Assembly: GCA_017465565.1 (NCBI GenBank)
Contig: JAFTWA010000042.1
Location: 30,958 to 94,957 of the forward strand
Direction of reading: 5' to 3'
Length of the DNA: 64,000 nt
From: Tyzzerella sp.
Lineage (GTDB): Bacteria > Bacillota > Clostridia > Lachnospirales > Lachnospiraceae
The translations under genes and the position numbers were made by a program. Positions 42,273 through 53,500 of the stretch are shown here, one piece after another (position 1 is the stretch's first letter; each line of letters begins with the position of its first letter). The notes under the pieces are model-generated. The model did no database searches. It had not been told where the DNA came from and saw only the letters and a list, made by a program, of their open reading frames with translations.

Positions 42273-43223
42273 ATGTTGAACAAAAAATGGAAAAAGTTTC
42301 TTTTACTTTCCATGGCAGCTGTGATGTTATGTGGGTGTCAACCAACAAGTACAGAAGATGATGACGCCGCGAATGAAAATCCAGAAGCAACAGAGCAGCA
42401 GACAGGGCTAAAGCAGGAAACAGAAACAAAAGCAGAACCTCTTTACGAGTTCACAGATGAAGCATTCTTGAGTATGAAAGGTTTTATTGATTACATTCCA
42501 AGAGTAAGCTTAAGTGGTGTGAAAGAGGACGGTCAGTTTTTCCACTTGCCAAATGTGGAGGATTACACGGTTATGCAAGGTGGATGTACAGACGGAGAGT
42601 ATATGTATCTGATTTTGGAAAACAACACACTTGATTTGGATATGCTTTTCAAGGTAGATATGAATACTTGGGAAATTGTAGCACAGTCTGAAGGTCTTCC
42701 GTTAGACCATGCAAACGGTATGGGTTACAACTCCAAACTAGATACATTGATTGTGTCCCATAATACAGGTGCAGTAAATGACATCTCATTTGTAGATCCA
42801 GACACTTTGAAGATTACAGACCGAAAGACATTGGATTTTGGAATCTATGGCATTACTTATAATGAAGAAAAGGACTGGTATGCAGTAGGAATCAGTGGTT
42901 CTTCGGCATTCGCGATCTTGGATTCCAACTTTGTAGAGTTAGGTTACTACGAAGGAAATGATATTGGGTTGGCAAACCAGAGCATCAACACAGATGGAAA
43001 GTACATTTATGTTGGAAACAGTGGTGTAGGTACTAATCCAGGAGTGGAAGTGGTAAAAATTTATGACTGGACCGGGGAATACAAAGGTATTTATCGCTGG
43101 GACAGTGTAAGTGAACAGGAAGCGATGATTAGCTGTAATGGTGTTAATTATGTGACTTTTTACACAGGTAATGGAGGTCGAGTTTACAAAGCAGAACTTG
43201 ACTTAGAAGCACTGGAAAAATAA
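42273..43223 (+). CDS. Lipoprotein with beta-propeller-like repeats
   Basis: A 316-residue lipoprotein: signal peptide with lipobox LCGC (Cys22), an acidic Thr/Glu-rich linker, then a domain of repeated strands (TDGEYMYLILE, YNSKLDTLIVSHN, TDGKYIYVGNSG) suggesting a propeller. No catalytic motif is recognised. It lies 15 bp after the GH2 gene and 65 bp before the transporter genes, and its fold resembles the C-terminal part of the protein at 57408. A role in binding or sensing extracellular glycan is inferred. Confidence 0.75.
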   Translation: MLNKKWKKFLLLSMAAVMLCGCQPTSTEDDDAANENPEATEQQTGLKQETETKAEPLYEFTDEAFLSMKGFIDYIPRVSLSGVKEDGQFFHLPNVEDYTVMQGGCTDGEYMYLILENNTLDLDMLFKVDMNTWEIVAQSEGLPLDHANGMGYNSKLDTLIVSHNTGAVNDISFVDPDTLKITDRKTLDFGIYGITYNEEKDWYAVGISGSSAFAILDSNFVELGYYEGNDIGLANQSINTDGKYIYVGNSGVGTNPGVEVVKIYDWTGEYKGIYRWDSVSEQEAMISCNGVNYVTFYTGNGGRVYKAELDLEALEK

Positions 43224-43288
43224 AACACTGGAATGAAACCGAAAGGCTTTATTTATAAAAACAAAATTCAAAATGGGAGGAACAAAAA

Positions 43289-44614
43289 ATGAAGAACATG
43301 AAAAAATTAGTAGCATTATTTCTTTGCTTAGCTATGACATTTGTTATGACAGCATGTGGTGGCGGCAGTGGCTCAGGTGAAGGTGGAAACGGTGGAGGCA
43401 GCGACAAAGCTGCAGAAGCAGTAACTGTAACAGAACCTATCGAAATTGAATTTTGGCACACATTAAGTGGCGAGTCAGCATCAGCACTTGATGAGATGAT
43501 TAAAGATTTCAATGACACAAATGAATATGGTATCACAGTAAACGGTACATACCAAGGTGGTTACTATGACGTACTTTCAAAAGTAACAGCATCTTACGGT
43601 ACAGACACAGCCCCAGCTCTCTGTGTACTTGGAGCAGGTGGTATTGAGGAAATCGCAGAGCAAGGCGCTGTAGCAGATTTCTCAGCATATGTAGAAAGAG
43701 ATAACTACGATTTAGAAAATATTCCAGAATCATTACGTTATTATATGGAACACTTTGAAGGACAGATTACAGAGTTCCCATTCCTTGTATCTACAGCAGT
43801 TATTTTCTATAACAAGACATTAATGCCAGAAGCACCAACTACATTGGAAGACTGGGTAGCAAAAGCTGAAGCAATCCATGCAGCTGATCCTAGTGTATAT
43901 GGTATGGCAATGCAGCTTGACACAGGATTTATCCAAAGACCAATCCTCAAATCTTTAGGAGCTCCTGGACTTACATCGGCAGACGGTAACAGCCCTGCAA
44001 CTTTAGAGGATGGAAGTCTTAAAAAATACATGGAAGACTGGAAATCATGGATTGATGATGGATTCTGTGTAGGTCTTAAGGTTACAGATACAACAAGCCA
44101 GATGAACAGCCAGTTTACACAAGGTAAATTAGCAAGTATTGTTTCATCTACTGCAGCTATGGACAACTACGAAGAACTTGCTAAGAGCGGCGGATTTGAA
44201 CTTGGTGTTGCGAAGATGGTAGGTTACGGCGGATACCACGCAGCTATCGGCGGTGGTGGTCTTGTTGCATTAGATACAGTAACAGCACAAGAACAAGCTG
44301 CTTCATGGGAATTTATCAAATACATCTTATCGGACGAAGCACAAGTAAAATTACACAAGGCTTCTGATTACATTCCATGTACATATTCAGCAAGAGAAGC
44401 AGAAGAGTTAAAAACATACTGGGCAGAACATCCAGGATTTGAAGTGGCAGCAGAACAGTTAGAATATGCTACCTACAACGAATGGTCAAAATACCTTTCA
44501 GAGTGGAGAACACAAATCGGTAACTGCTTCACAGCAGTACTTGTAGACGGTTCTATGACACCGGACGAAGCTGTTTCATTCTTAGAAGGACAGGCAACAG
44601 TTATTTTCCCATAG
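43289..44614 (+). CDS. ABC transporter sugar-binding lipoprotein (family 1)
   Basis: A 441-residue extracellular solute-binding protein. The lipobox is MTAC (Cys23), then a Gly-rich linker and the family 1 fold (IEIEFWHTLSGESASALDEMIKDFN, VSTAVIFYNKTLM, TLEDWVAKAEAIHAADP, GKLASIVSSTAAMDN, a late WEFIKYILSDEAQVKL). It hands a mono- or oligosaccharide, or possibly a glycerophosphodiester as in UgpB, to the permeases encoded downstream. A hairpin follows the gene. Confidence 0.93.
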   Translation: MKNMKKLVALFLCLAMTFVMTACGGGSGSGEGGNGGGSDKAAEAVTVTEPIEIEFWHTLSGESASALDEMIKDFNDTNEYGITVNGTYQGGYYDVLSKVTASYGTDTAPALCVLGAGGIEEIAEQGAVADFSAYVERDNYDLENIPESLRYYMEHFEGQITEFPFLVSTAVIFYNKTLMPEAPTTLEDWVAKAEAIHAADPSVYGMAMQLDTGFIQRPILKSLGAPGLTSADGNSPATLEDGSLKKYMEDWKSWIDDGFCVGLKVTDTTSQMNSQFTQGKLASIVSSTAAMDNYEELAKSGGFELGVAKMVGYGGYHAAIGGGGLVALDTVTAQEQAASWEFIKYILSDEAQVKLHKASDYIPCTYSAREAEELKTYWAEHPGFEVAAEQLEYATYNEWSKYLSEWRTQIGNCFTAVLVDGSMTPDEAVSFLEGQATVIFP

Positions 44615-44624
44615 AGGGTGGGCA

Positions 44625-44651
44625 GGCTGCTAGGCATAAGACTTAGCAGCC
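44625..44651 (+). other. Stem-loop between binding-protein and ATPase genes
   Basis: A perfect 8-bp stem GGCTGCTA/TAGCAGCC (44625-44632 with 44644-44651) with no T-run. It may protect the upstream mRNA so that the binding protein is made in excess. Confidence 0.65.
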
Positions 44652-44683
44652 GATATGAAACTAGAAGAAAGGAACGATTAGAA

Positions 44684-45748
44684 ATGGGAGAAATTGTATT
44701 TAAAAATATATGCAAGTCGTTTGAAGATACGAAGGTTATTGAAAATCTTAACCTTACAATTAAAGATGGCGAATTTACAGTGTTGGTTGGAGCATCAGGC
44801 TGTGGTAAGACAACACTTCTTCGTATGATTGCCGGTATCGGACCAGCAACATCTGGTGAATTGTACATTGACGGAGAAGAAGTGACAGACATTCCACCTG
44901 GAAAAAGAGGAATCGCTATGGTATTCCAAAACTACGCGATTTATCCAACCATGACAGTAAAGGGAAACATTGAGTTCGGATTAAAGAACAAAGGTATTCC
45001 TAAAGCAGAGAGAGAAAAATTAATCAAAGAGGCAGCAGAAGTAGTTGGACTTACTCCATACTTAAACCGTATGCCGAACCAGTTATCAGGTGGTCAGAGA
45101 CAGCGTGTTGCCCTTGCCCGTGCGATGGTAAAAACACCTTCTGTATTCTTACTTGACGAACCTCTTTCAAACCTGGATGCAAAGCTTCGTGTAGCCATGA
45201 GAACAGAGCTCATCGAGTTACACCACAGATTAAAAACAACGTTCGTATATGTAACACATGACCAGACAGAAGCGATGTCAATGGCTGACACCATCATTCT
45301 TATGGATGGCGGAAAGATCCAGCAGATGGCTGCTCCAGAAGTGATTTACAATGACCCTAACAATATCTTTACAGCACAATTTATTGGAACACCACCAATG
45401 AATGTACACAAGATGAGAGATGATGTGAATTACGTTGGATATCGTCCAGAAAAGGTTCAATTATTCCGTGAGAAACCAACTGACTGTACATATGTAAGAA
45501 AAGTGAAAGTAGTGACAAGAGAAATGCTTGGTTCAGAAACACTTTACAAGTTACATATTCTTTCAGATGCAGAGAATGAGAAAGAAGCAATTATGTCTAA
45601 GTCATTAGATATGAGCTTTGCTGTTGATGATGAAGTTTATATTGGAATTCCAAAGGAAGATTTATATTACTTTGATAACGAGAAAAACCGTATCCGCGAT
45701 GCGGCTATCTTAGAAGGCTTATACGGAGCAACAGAAGGAGAGGAATAG
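44684..45748 (+). CDS. ABC transporter ATP-binding protein (MsmK/UgpC type)
   Basis: A 354-residue sugar-importer ATPase. Walker A is G36ASGCGKTT44, the signature LSGGQRQRVALARA and Walker B VFLLDEPLSNLDAKLR follow, the H-loop is VTHDQTEAMS, and there is a C-terminal TOBE/OB regulatory domain (VGYRPEKVQLF). ATG 44684 is preceded by AAAGGA; the upstream in-frame ATG at 44618 lies within the hairpin. Many gut Firmicutes share one MsmK for several importers, so a dedicated copy inside the operon is notable. Confidence 0.93.
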   Translation: MGEIVFKNICKSFEDTKVIENLNLTIKDGEFTVLVGASGCGKTTLLRMIAGIGPATSGELYIDGEEVTDIPPGKRGIAMVFQNYAIYPTMTVKGNIEFGLKNKGIPKAEREKLIKEAAEVVGLTPYLNRMPNQLSGGQRQRVALARAMVKTPSVFLLDEPLSNLDAKLRVAMRTELIELHHRLKTTFVYVTHDQTEAMSMADTIILMDGGKIQQMAAPEVIYNDPNNIFTAQFIGTPPMNVHKMRDDVNYVGYRPEKVQLFREKPTDCTYVRKVKVVTREMLGSETLYKLHILSDAENEKEAIMSKSLDMSFAVDDEVYIGIPKEDLYYFDNEKNRIRDAAILEGLYGATEGEE

Positions 45749-45750
45749 GA

Positions 45751-46626
45751 ATGAAAAAGAAAATACATATTGGCAGACTGGTTCTTCCATATGCAATGGT
45801 TATGCCAGCCATTATTCTGTTATTAGTATTTACGTTCTGGCCTATCGTTAATATGGTTTACCTTAGCTTTTTCGAGAGCGGTTTAAAAGGAAATGTATTT
45901 GTTGGTTGGGCAAACTATCAACGTCTGTTTATGGGAGATCAATTTACAAGTGCATTTAAGAACACACTTATTTACATGGCATTTGTAACATTTTTTGTAA
46001 TTTTTTTAGGATTAGTATTTGCTCTTTCTCTTCAGAGAGATAAGAAAATTAATGCGATTGCACAGAGAGTGATGTTCTTACCACATATCTGTTCGATGCT
46101 TGCCATTTCCTTAATCTGGCAATGGCTGATGGATGATGAAGGTTTGTTGAATGCATTGTTTAGTTTCTTTAACCTGCCAGCATTTAAATGGCTGAATGAT
46201 TCAGCAACATCATTATTGTCAATTATGCTTGTTGTTATTTGGAAAGGTCTTGGATATTATGCACTCTTATTGTTATCATCCGTAAAATCCATTCCAACAG
46301 AGCTTTTGGAAGCAGCTGATTTGGACGATGCAGGAAAACTTCGTACCTTCTTTAAAATCACACTTCCAATGCTTTCACCACAGTTGTTCTTCTTACTCAT
46401 TACAATTACCATGAACTCCTTCAAGGTATTCGACGTAGTAAGACTTATGACTCAGGGTGGACCTGGTAACTCATCAGACGTATTAGTTTACTATATCTAC
46501 AGATATGCAAGAGAATACAACCAGTACGGTATTGCCTGTGCAGCCGGTTCTATTCTTCTGGTTATTTTATTAATCTTAACCTTTGTATACTTTAGAGTGG
46601 TAGAGAAGAAAGTACATTATCAATAG
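45751..46626 (+). CDS. ABC sugar transporter permease (MalF/UgpA type)
   Basis: A 291-residue six-helix permease. The EAA loop that contacts the ATPase is LLEAADLDDAGKLRTFFKITLPMLSPQ, near residue 190. The gene starts two bases after the ATPase stop. Confidence 0.93.
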   Translation: MKKKIHIGRLVLPYAMVMPAIILLLVFTFWPIVNMVYLSFFESGLKGNVFVGWANYQRLFMGDQFTSAFKNTLIYMAFVTFFVIFLGLVFALSLQRDKKINAIAQRVMFLPHICSMLAISLIWQWLMDDEGLLNALFSFFNLPAFKWLNDSATSLLSIMLVVIWKGLGYYALLLLSSVKSIPTELLEAADLDDAGKLRTFFKITLPMLSPQLFFLLITITMNSFKVFDVVRLMTQGGPGNSSDVLVYYIYRYAREYNQYGIACAAGSILLVILLILTFVYFRVVEKKVHYQ

Positions 46627-46642
46627 AAGGAGGTGGATGTAA

Positions 46643-47506
46643 ATGGCAAAAACATATAAAAAACCAAACAAAAAAGTATTAAAAGTAAAACGAATTACAG
46701 GCGACGTCATTGACTTCATCTTAAAAGCATTGCTTTGCCTCTTATTTGCATTCCCATTCTATTGGATGATTATTACATCTTTTAAGACATTTTCAGAATC
46801 CATTTTGTATCCGCCAACCATGTATCCACATGAGTTTACAATCGATTCATACATTAAGATTTTTGAAGAGATGCAGATTGGAAAATACTTGAAGAACTCT
46901 TTGATTGTATTGTTCTGGACCACAATTGGAACCATGCTTACAACGGTTCCAGCGGCGTATGCTTTTGCAAGATATAAATTCAAAGGAAAAGATTTTCTTT
47001 TCAACTTTATGATGATTGCCTTCATGGCACCTACCTGCTTAACATTCATCACTGTATTTAAGATGTTTGCAGGTGCAGATTTATTAAATTCACTGATTCC
47101 TCAGATTATTCCATGTATTGTCAGCGTGTTCAACATTTTCATGTTAAGACAGAATTTTATGCAGATACCGGAGGAATTAATCGAATCGGCGAAGCTGGAT
47201 GAGGCAAATGAATTCCAGATTATTACAAAGATTATGCTTCCAATGGCAAAATCTACAGTAGCAACGATTTTGTTCTTACATGTAATCGGTTCGTGGAACT
47301 CATACTTCTGGCCATTAATGATGACCATCAGCGACGACTACAGAACACTTCCTGTAGCAATTGAAGGTCTGAAGAGCTTGGAAGGACAGATGCACTGGCC
47401 AACTATCATGGCAGGTAACATGATTATGCTGTTGCCAGTATTAATTGTATTCGTGATTGCAAGTAAGAAGATTATTGCAGCAATGGCGTATAAGGGCGTT
47501 AAATAG
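46643..47506 (+). CDS. ABC sugar transporter permease (MalG/UgpE type)
   Basis: A 287-residue six-helix permease, second half of the importer. The EAA loop is LIESAKLDEANEFQIITKIMLPMAKS near residue 180, and the N-terminal segment is FAFPFYWMIITSFKT. It lies 16 bp after the first permease and 17 bp before the giant lipoprotein gene. Confidence 0.93.
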   Translation: MAKTYKKPNKKVLKVKRITGDVIDFILKALLCLLFAFPFYWMIITSFKTFSESILYPPTMYPHEFTIDSYIKIFEEMQIGKYLKNSLIVLFWTTIGTMLTTVPAAYAFARYKFKGKDFLFNFMMIAFMAPTCLTFITVFKMFAGADLLNSLIPQIIPCIVSVFNIFMLRQNFMQIPEELIESAKLDEANEFQIITKIMLPMAKSTVATILFLHVIGSWNSYFWPLMMTISDDYRTLPVAIEGLKSLEGQMHWPTIMAGNMIMLLPVLIVFVIASKKIIAAMAYKGVK

Positions 47507-47523
47507 ACGAAAGGAGTTTATTT

Positions 47524-50500
47524 ATGAATAAGATTCGCAAAAAAATATTCTTATTCTGTCTTCTTTGTGTATTTATTTTGACAGGACTCACCGCATGTAG
47601 TGAGGAAGGTGTAAAGGTAAATTCAGCAAATGCACTGGCTAAGAAATTAGCCAGTGGTTCTGCTGTTAAAATTAATGTTTCTGAAGACATTATTCTGGAA
47701 GAACCAATCGTAGTGAGCGGAGAAAAAGAGATTGTCGGAAAAGGAAAAATTGTAGCAGCAGTTGAAGACGGCGAAGAATTATTTATGATTACAGTAACTG
47801 ACGGTGGCAAATTAACTGTCGGTGGTTCTGTAAAAATCGATGCAGCTGGTCTTATGGGTGCTATCCATGTACAGGATGGCGGCTCGGCTATCGTTCAAGA
47901 TAAGGCAGTTGTAATGAACGCATCTGATGCATCGGCTAACATTTTAGTAGAGGGTTCTCTCGAAGTGGCAGGCGGTACACTGAAAGATGCAAAAGGACAT
48001 AATATTTACAATAAGAAAGAAACCGTTATTTCTGGCGGTGAAATAATCGGAAGTGGAGAGAAGTATGCGGGTGTTTATAACGAAGCAACTCTCACACAAA
48101 AGGGCGGTACTATTTCAAAAGCGTACAATAACATTTCAAACGTAAAAGGTTCCACTTTTACATTTGAGAGCGGTACAAATACAACAAGTACAAGAGACGG
48201 TGTTTTTGTAGCAGAAGGTGCTGCTATGAAAGCAACGGACAAGGCAGCAGTCATTGAGAATGCCAGCGGAAGAGGTATCTTACTACATGGTCAGGCAGAC
48301 ATCAAGATGATTACTGTGCAAGGATGTGGAGACACATTAATCAAGGTTGGTAAGACAGGTGTCCTGAATCTTGGAAATGGTATTCTTCAATCAGGTAACT
48401 ATCATGGTGTAGACAATGCAGGAACCATGAACATGCTTGGCGGAAATATTCAGGCGAATGCAAACTGTGGTATCGTTAACACTGGTACATTAAAAGTGAC
48501 ATCTGGAAGTATTGCCAGCAATGAGAACAAAGGTATCCTTAATAAGCATGAAGGTACAGCAGACGTAACCAGTGCAATGGTTACATTTACTGCAAACAAG
48601 ACTGCAGTTGCAAACGAAGACAAAGCAGTATTTGAATTTGCAAAAGCAAAAATCATGATGAGTACACAGACAAACATTTATTGTTATGACGGTACAATTA
48701 ATATTCATGATACAGCATTAAATGCTTCAACAAGTAACAACGTGCGTATTATCGACGGTGTTATCAATATGAAGGATGTTGAGGTAAAAGGTAACAGCCA
48801 GTCAAGTGGTACATCCCATCACGGTATCTATATGGAAGGCGGTATTATTAATGCCGAAAACGTTACAGTCAGCATGACAACAGGTAACGGTATCCGTAAC
48901 AAGGGTGGGGTATTCAAGGGTAAAAACATTGTAATGCACGACATCAACCGTGTGGGTATTTCTCAAGGTAAGCACGATTATCTTGATGTAGAAGGATTAA
49001 CTGAAATTGACGGACTGGAAATCCAGAGTACAAACTATGCAAATATCTGGAATGAAGGCGGCGGTACAATCAAGATTACAGACGGTAAGCTTGCAGTGGC
49101 TTCTTCTAACAGTGTTCGTTCTAACGACGGTGTTACAGAACTTACAAACGTGACTATCCCAGGTCATAAGGAAGGTTCCAAGGATAATATCCATGGTATC
49201 TACTTAGAAGGTGGAAAAATTGTTGCGAAAAATGTAACAATTAAAGATGTATCTGGTAATGCACTTCGTAATAAGAATGGTACATTTATCGGAACAAACA
49301 TCAAAATGACCAATATCAAAGGACAGACAGCGATTTCAAACCTTCCTTTAGATGATGATAACAAAAACGGAATTATTAATATTGATGGTCTTACAATTAA
49401 GAATTCAGTTAGTAAAAACCTCACACTCGACAGTGGTGTGACAACAATTAAAAATGCTACATTAGGACAAACTGGTGGTAACAACATCAAGATGCAGGAT
49501 AATGCGGCAACCCTCAACCTTTATAATGTAAAGATTGAAGGACAAATCGAAAAAGCTACAGCTAATACACATGGTATCATGGTCGAAGGCGGTAACGTAT
49601 ACGGTGATGGCGTTCAAATTGCCAACACGGAAGGTTGTGGTATCCGTTGTAAGCTTGGTAAAGTAGACCTTAAAAATGTAACCATTACAGAAACAGGTCA
49701 GGCTGGTATCAGTAACAGTAAGATGACTATACTGGGCGTTGAAACAGGTGTAGGTAACGTTACAATCGATGGTCTTACAATTACAAAAGCAGGTATCCAA
49801 AACGTTGTATTAGATGCTGGTAAGGTAGTCCTTAAAAATGCAACTCTCGGCAAGGTAGAGACAGACAACCATAACATTAAGGTTAGCGGAACTGGTTCCC
49901 TTTCACTCAACGGAGTAGAAATTCAAGGAACTACATCGGCCAGCAAGTATGGTGTGATTGTAGAAGGCGGAGAAGCGTCTATTAAAAATACGAAAATCTA
50001 CGACCTTGCAAAATCAGGTATCCATACAAATAGAGAAAACAGCAAAATAACTGGTGAAAACGTTACAATCGAAAATGCTGTATACGGTATCACAGGTTCA
50101 AACGGAAGCGTTACGCTTAGCGGCGTAACAACATCGAATATTAAAGAGAATAACATCCTTGCACAAGGCAGCATTCAGGTAACAGTAAGTAATTCTACAG
50201 AAAAAGCGGGACTTGGCGTAACAACAGGTCACAACGTAAAAACAGAAGACAAAGCTCTCGTTACTTTGAATAAAGTTGACATTAAGGGTGTAACAACAGA
50301 TGGTAAGTACGGTGTCATGGCTGAAGGTGGAAATGCGAATCTGAAAGATGTAACCATCAGCAATGTGAAAGCAACAGGTATTCGTATCAACAGAGTGACA
50401 AGCCAAGTAACAGGTGAAAATGTTACTATCAAAAATAGTGCAAATGCGGTTACAGGTACAAATGGTAAGGTTGTAATCGATGGACTTACAACAGAAAGCA

Positions 50501-53500
50501 TTACATATAACAACATTCTTTCAGACGGTGTTGCGAATTTTACAATCAAGAATGCAAATCTCTGTAAAGTATCCGGAGACGGCCACAACGTAAAAGTAAA
50601 TGACAACGGAAAGCTTAAGATGACAGATTCTGTTATCAATGGTACAACCTCTGACAGCAAGTACGGTATTATCGTAGAAGGCGGAGAGGCAGAACTCAAA
50701 AACATTGAGATAACAGATTTGGCTAAATCAGGTATTCATGTAAATAAAAATTCAAGTATAGTAATTGGTAAAAATATTACGATTACAAACGGTAACGGTG
50801 CAATTACAGGTTCAGCAGGAAACATTGATATCGAGAAATTAAAAACCTCTGATATCTCAGACAGAAACATTTCTGTATCTGGAACATGTAATGTAACGAT
50901 TACAAATTCGACAGGAGATTATGGACTTGGCGTATCAGGAAGCCATAGTGTGGAAGTAAAATCAGATGCTCTTGTTACATTAGATGATGTAGAAATTAAA
51001 GGTGTAGCAACAGCCGACAGACACGGTGTTCTTGCAGAAGGCGGAGAAGCAGTCCTTAAAAATGTTACAATCGCAAACGTAGCAGGTGCAGGTATCCGTG
51101 TCAACAGAGAGACAAGTAAGGTTACAGGTACTAAAGTTACGATTAAAGATAGTGACCTTGCAATTTCTGGTAATGCCGGTGTTGTTGAGCTGTCTAAACT
51201 GAAAACATCTGGTATTGCAGAAAGCAACATTACAGCATCTGATACATGTAAAGTTGTTGTGACAAATTCAGCAGGTGGTTATGGACTCGGTGAATCAGTA
51301 AACCATAGCGTGAAAGCAACTGGCGATGCTCTTGTTACTTTAGATACTGTGGAAATCAAAGGCGTAACAACCTCTAATAGACATGGTGTTCTTGCAGAAG
51401 GCGGAGACGTTGTCCTCAATAACGTTTCTATCCATGATGTAGCAGGTTCAGGTATCCGTATCAACAGAACAGCAAGTGAAATCACAGGTACAGACGTTGT
51501 TGTTAAGAGTAGTGAAAATGCTCTGACAGGTACAGCTGGTACTGTTGAAATCGATGGGTTTACAACATCAAGAATTAGCAATAATAACATCTATGCAGGT
51601 ATTAGTGAGCCAGAAGAAGGAGTGACAGATATTTGTTCTATCACAATCACAGACGGCGATCTCGGTCATACATCTGGTCACAACGTAAAATCTGCGGCCA
51701 ATGGTGAAGTTGCATTAGTCGACACAACAATCAAAGGTGTTATCGTGAGCGATAAACATGGTGTCATGGCAGAATATGGCTATGTCAACTTAGATAATGT
51801 AACGATTAAGAATGTAGTAGACTGTGCTATCCGAAGCAACAAAGAATCAAGTAAGGTAGAAGGTAAGGTTGTTGAGATTCTTAAGAGTGGTTATGGCGTA
51901 TCTGTATCAGCAGGTAATGTTACAATTGAAAAACTGACGTCAACGGCAACAACATCGAATGTAACTGTTTCAGGTGGTACAACTACAATCAAAGACAGTA
52001 GTGAACTGAACAAAACTGGAGATTCCAATGTAACGGTAAGCGGTGGAACACTTACCTTAGATACCACAAATGTCAATGGTACAAGTAAGAACTACGGTAT
52101 CCTTGTTTCAGGTGGTAAGTTAGAATTAAAGCCAAACGTAGTGGTAAAAAATACAGCGGCAGAAGGTGTTTACAACCAAGGCGGAACGATTGTAGATGAC
52201 ATCCAGAAGAAAGATGAAGGGCTTAAAATTCAAAATTCAGGAGCTACAGCACTTTCAAATACAAATGGTGGTAAAACGACACTTAATTATTTGACAATCA
52301 GTGATGTGAAAAGCGGAAATAACATCTACAATGCTGGTGAAAACAGTAGTGTTTCTGTTTTCGGCGGAACATTAGAAAAATCAATTTCTAACAATGTAAA
52401 TGTAGCAGGTGGAAAAGTCACATTAAAGAATACAACTGTAAAAGGAACTACGGGAGCTTCTAGTGTAAACAGACACAACATTTTAGCAGCTGGCGGAAAT
52501 GTCGAACTTGAAAACGTAACACTTATGAATGCTTCTACAGCAGGAATTCGTGTGAATAATGCTGCAAGTACGGTAAAAGGAAAAGATGTAAGAATCAATT
52601 CTGCAGATGTTGAATCAACATGTCATGTTGGTATTTCAGCAAGTGCGGGAACAGTAACGATTGATGGATTAACTACCACAAGTGTTGTGGAAAATAATAT
52701 TCTTACATCAGGTTCAGCAAATGTTACAGTAAATCCATATGAGGATGAAACAAAGTCTGTATTATGTAAGACAACATCAAGTAATGTTAAGGTAGAAGGT
52801 GGAACAACTACACTTAACAAAGTAGATGTAAATGGTTCGACGAATGCAGCAAGCCTTGATGTGTCCGCTGGAACTTTGAATCTGCAAGGAAAGATTGCTA
52901 TAAAGGAAGCAGATGATAAGGTGGCGAATATTTCAGCAATCTATAACGGTGGCGGAACAATTGATGGTAGCACAGCGACTGAAATAAAAATACAAGATGT
53001 AGCAGCAAATTGTATGGCGGTATGGAATAAATCCGGTGGTATTACGACATTAAGGGAACTTAATATTTTGGATGGTAATCATCATCATGGAATCAAGAAT
53101 GAGAATCCAAACAGTACAGTTACAATTATTGGTGGAACAATTGGAAAATCAAAATCAAATAATGTCCTTGCAAGTAATGGGATCATTCGTTTAGAAGGTG
53201 TAACAATTAACGGAACACAGACTAATTATGGTGTAAGAGCAGATGGTGGAGATATTGAACTCATTACTGTGACAATTAATGGTTGTAGTAATGCTGGAAT
53301 TAACGTTAATAAAGCCGAGAGTAGTGTAACAGGAACAACTGTAACTGTTGGAAATTCACCAGTGGGACTTAGTGTTTCAGCAGGTTCTGCAGAAATTACA
53401 GGATTTACTTCAAGTGCAACGAATTCAAATGTTACTGTATCTGGTGGAACAGCGACAGTTAGTGGAACATTGAACCAGACTTCTGCAGCAAATGTAGTAG

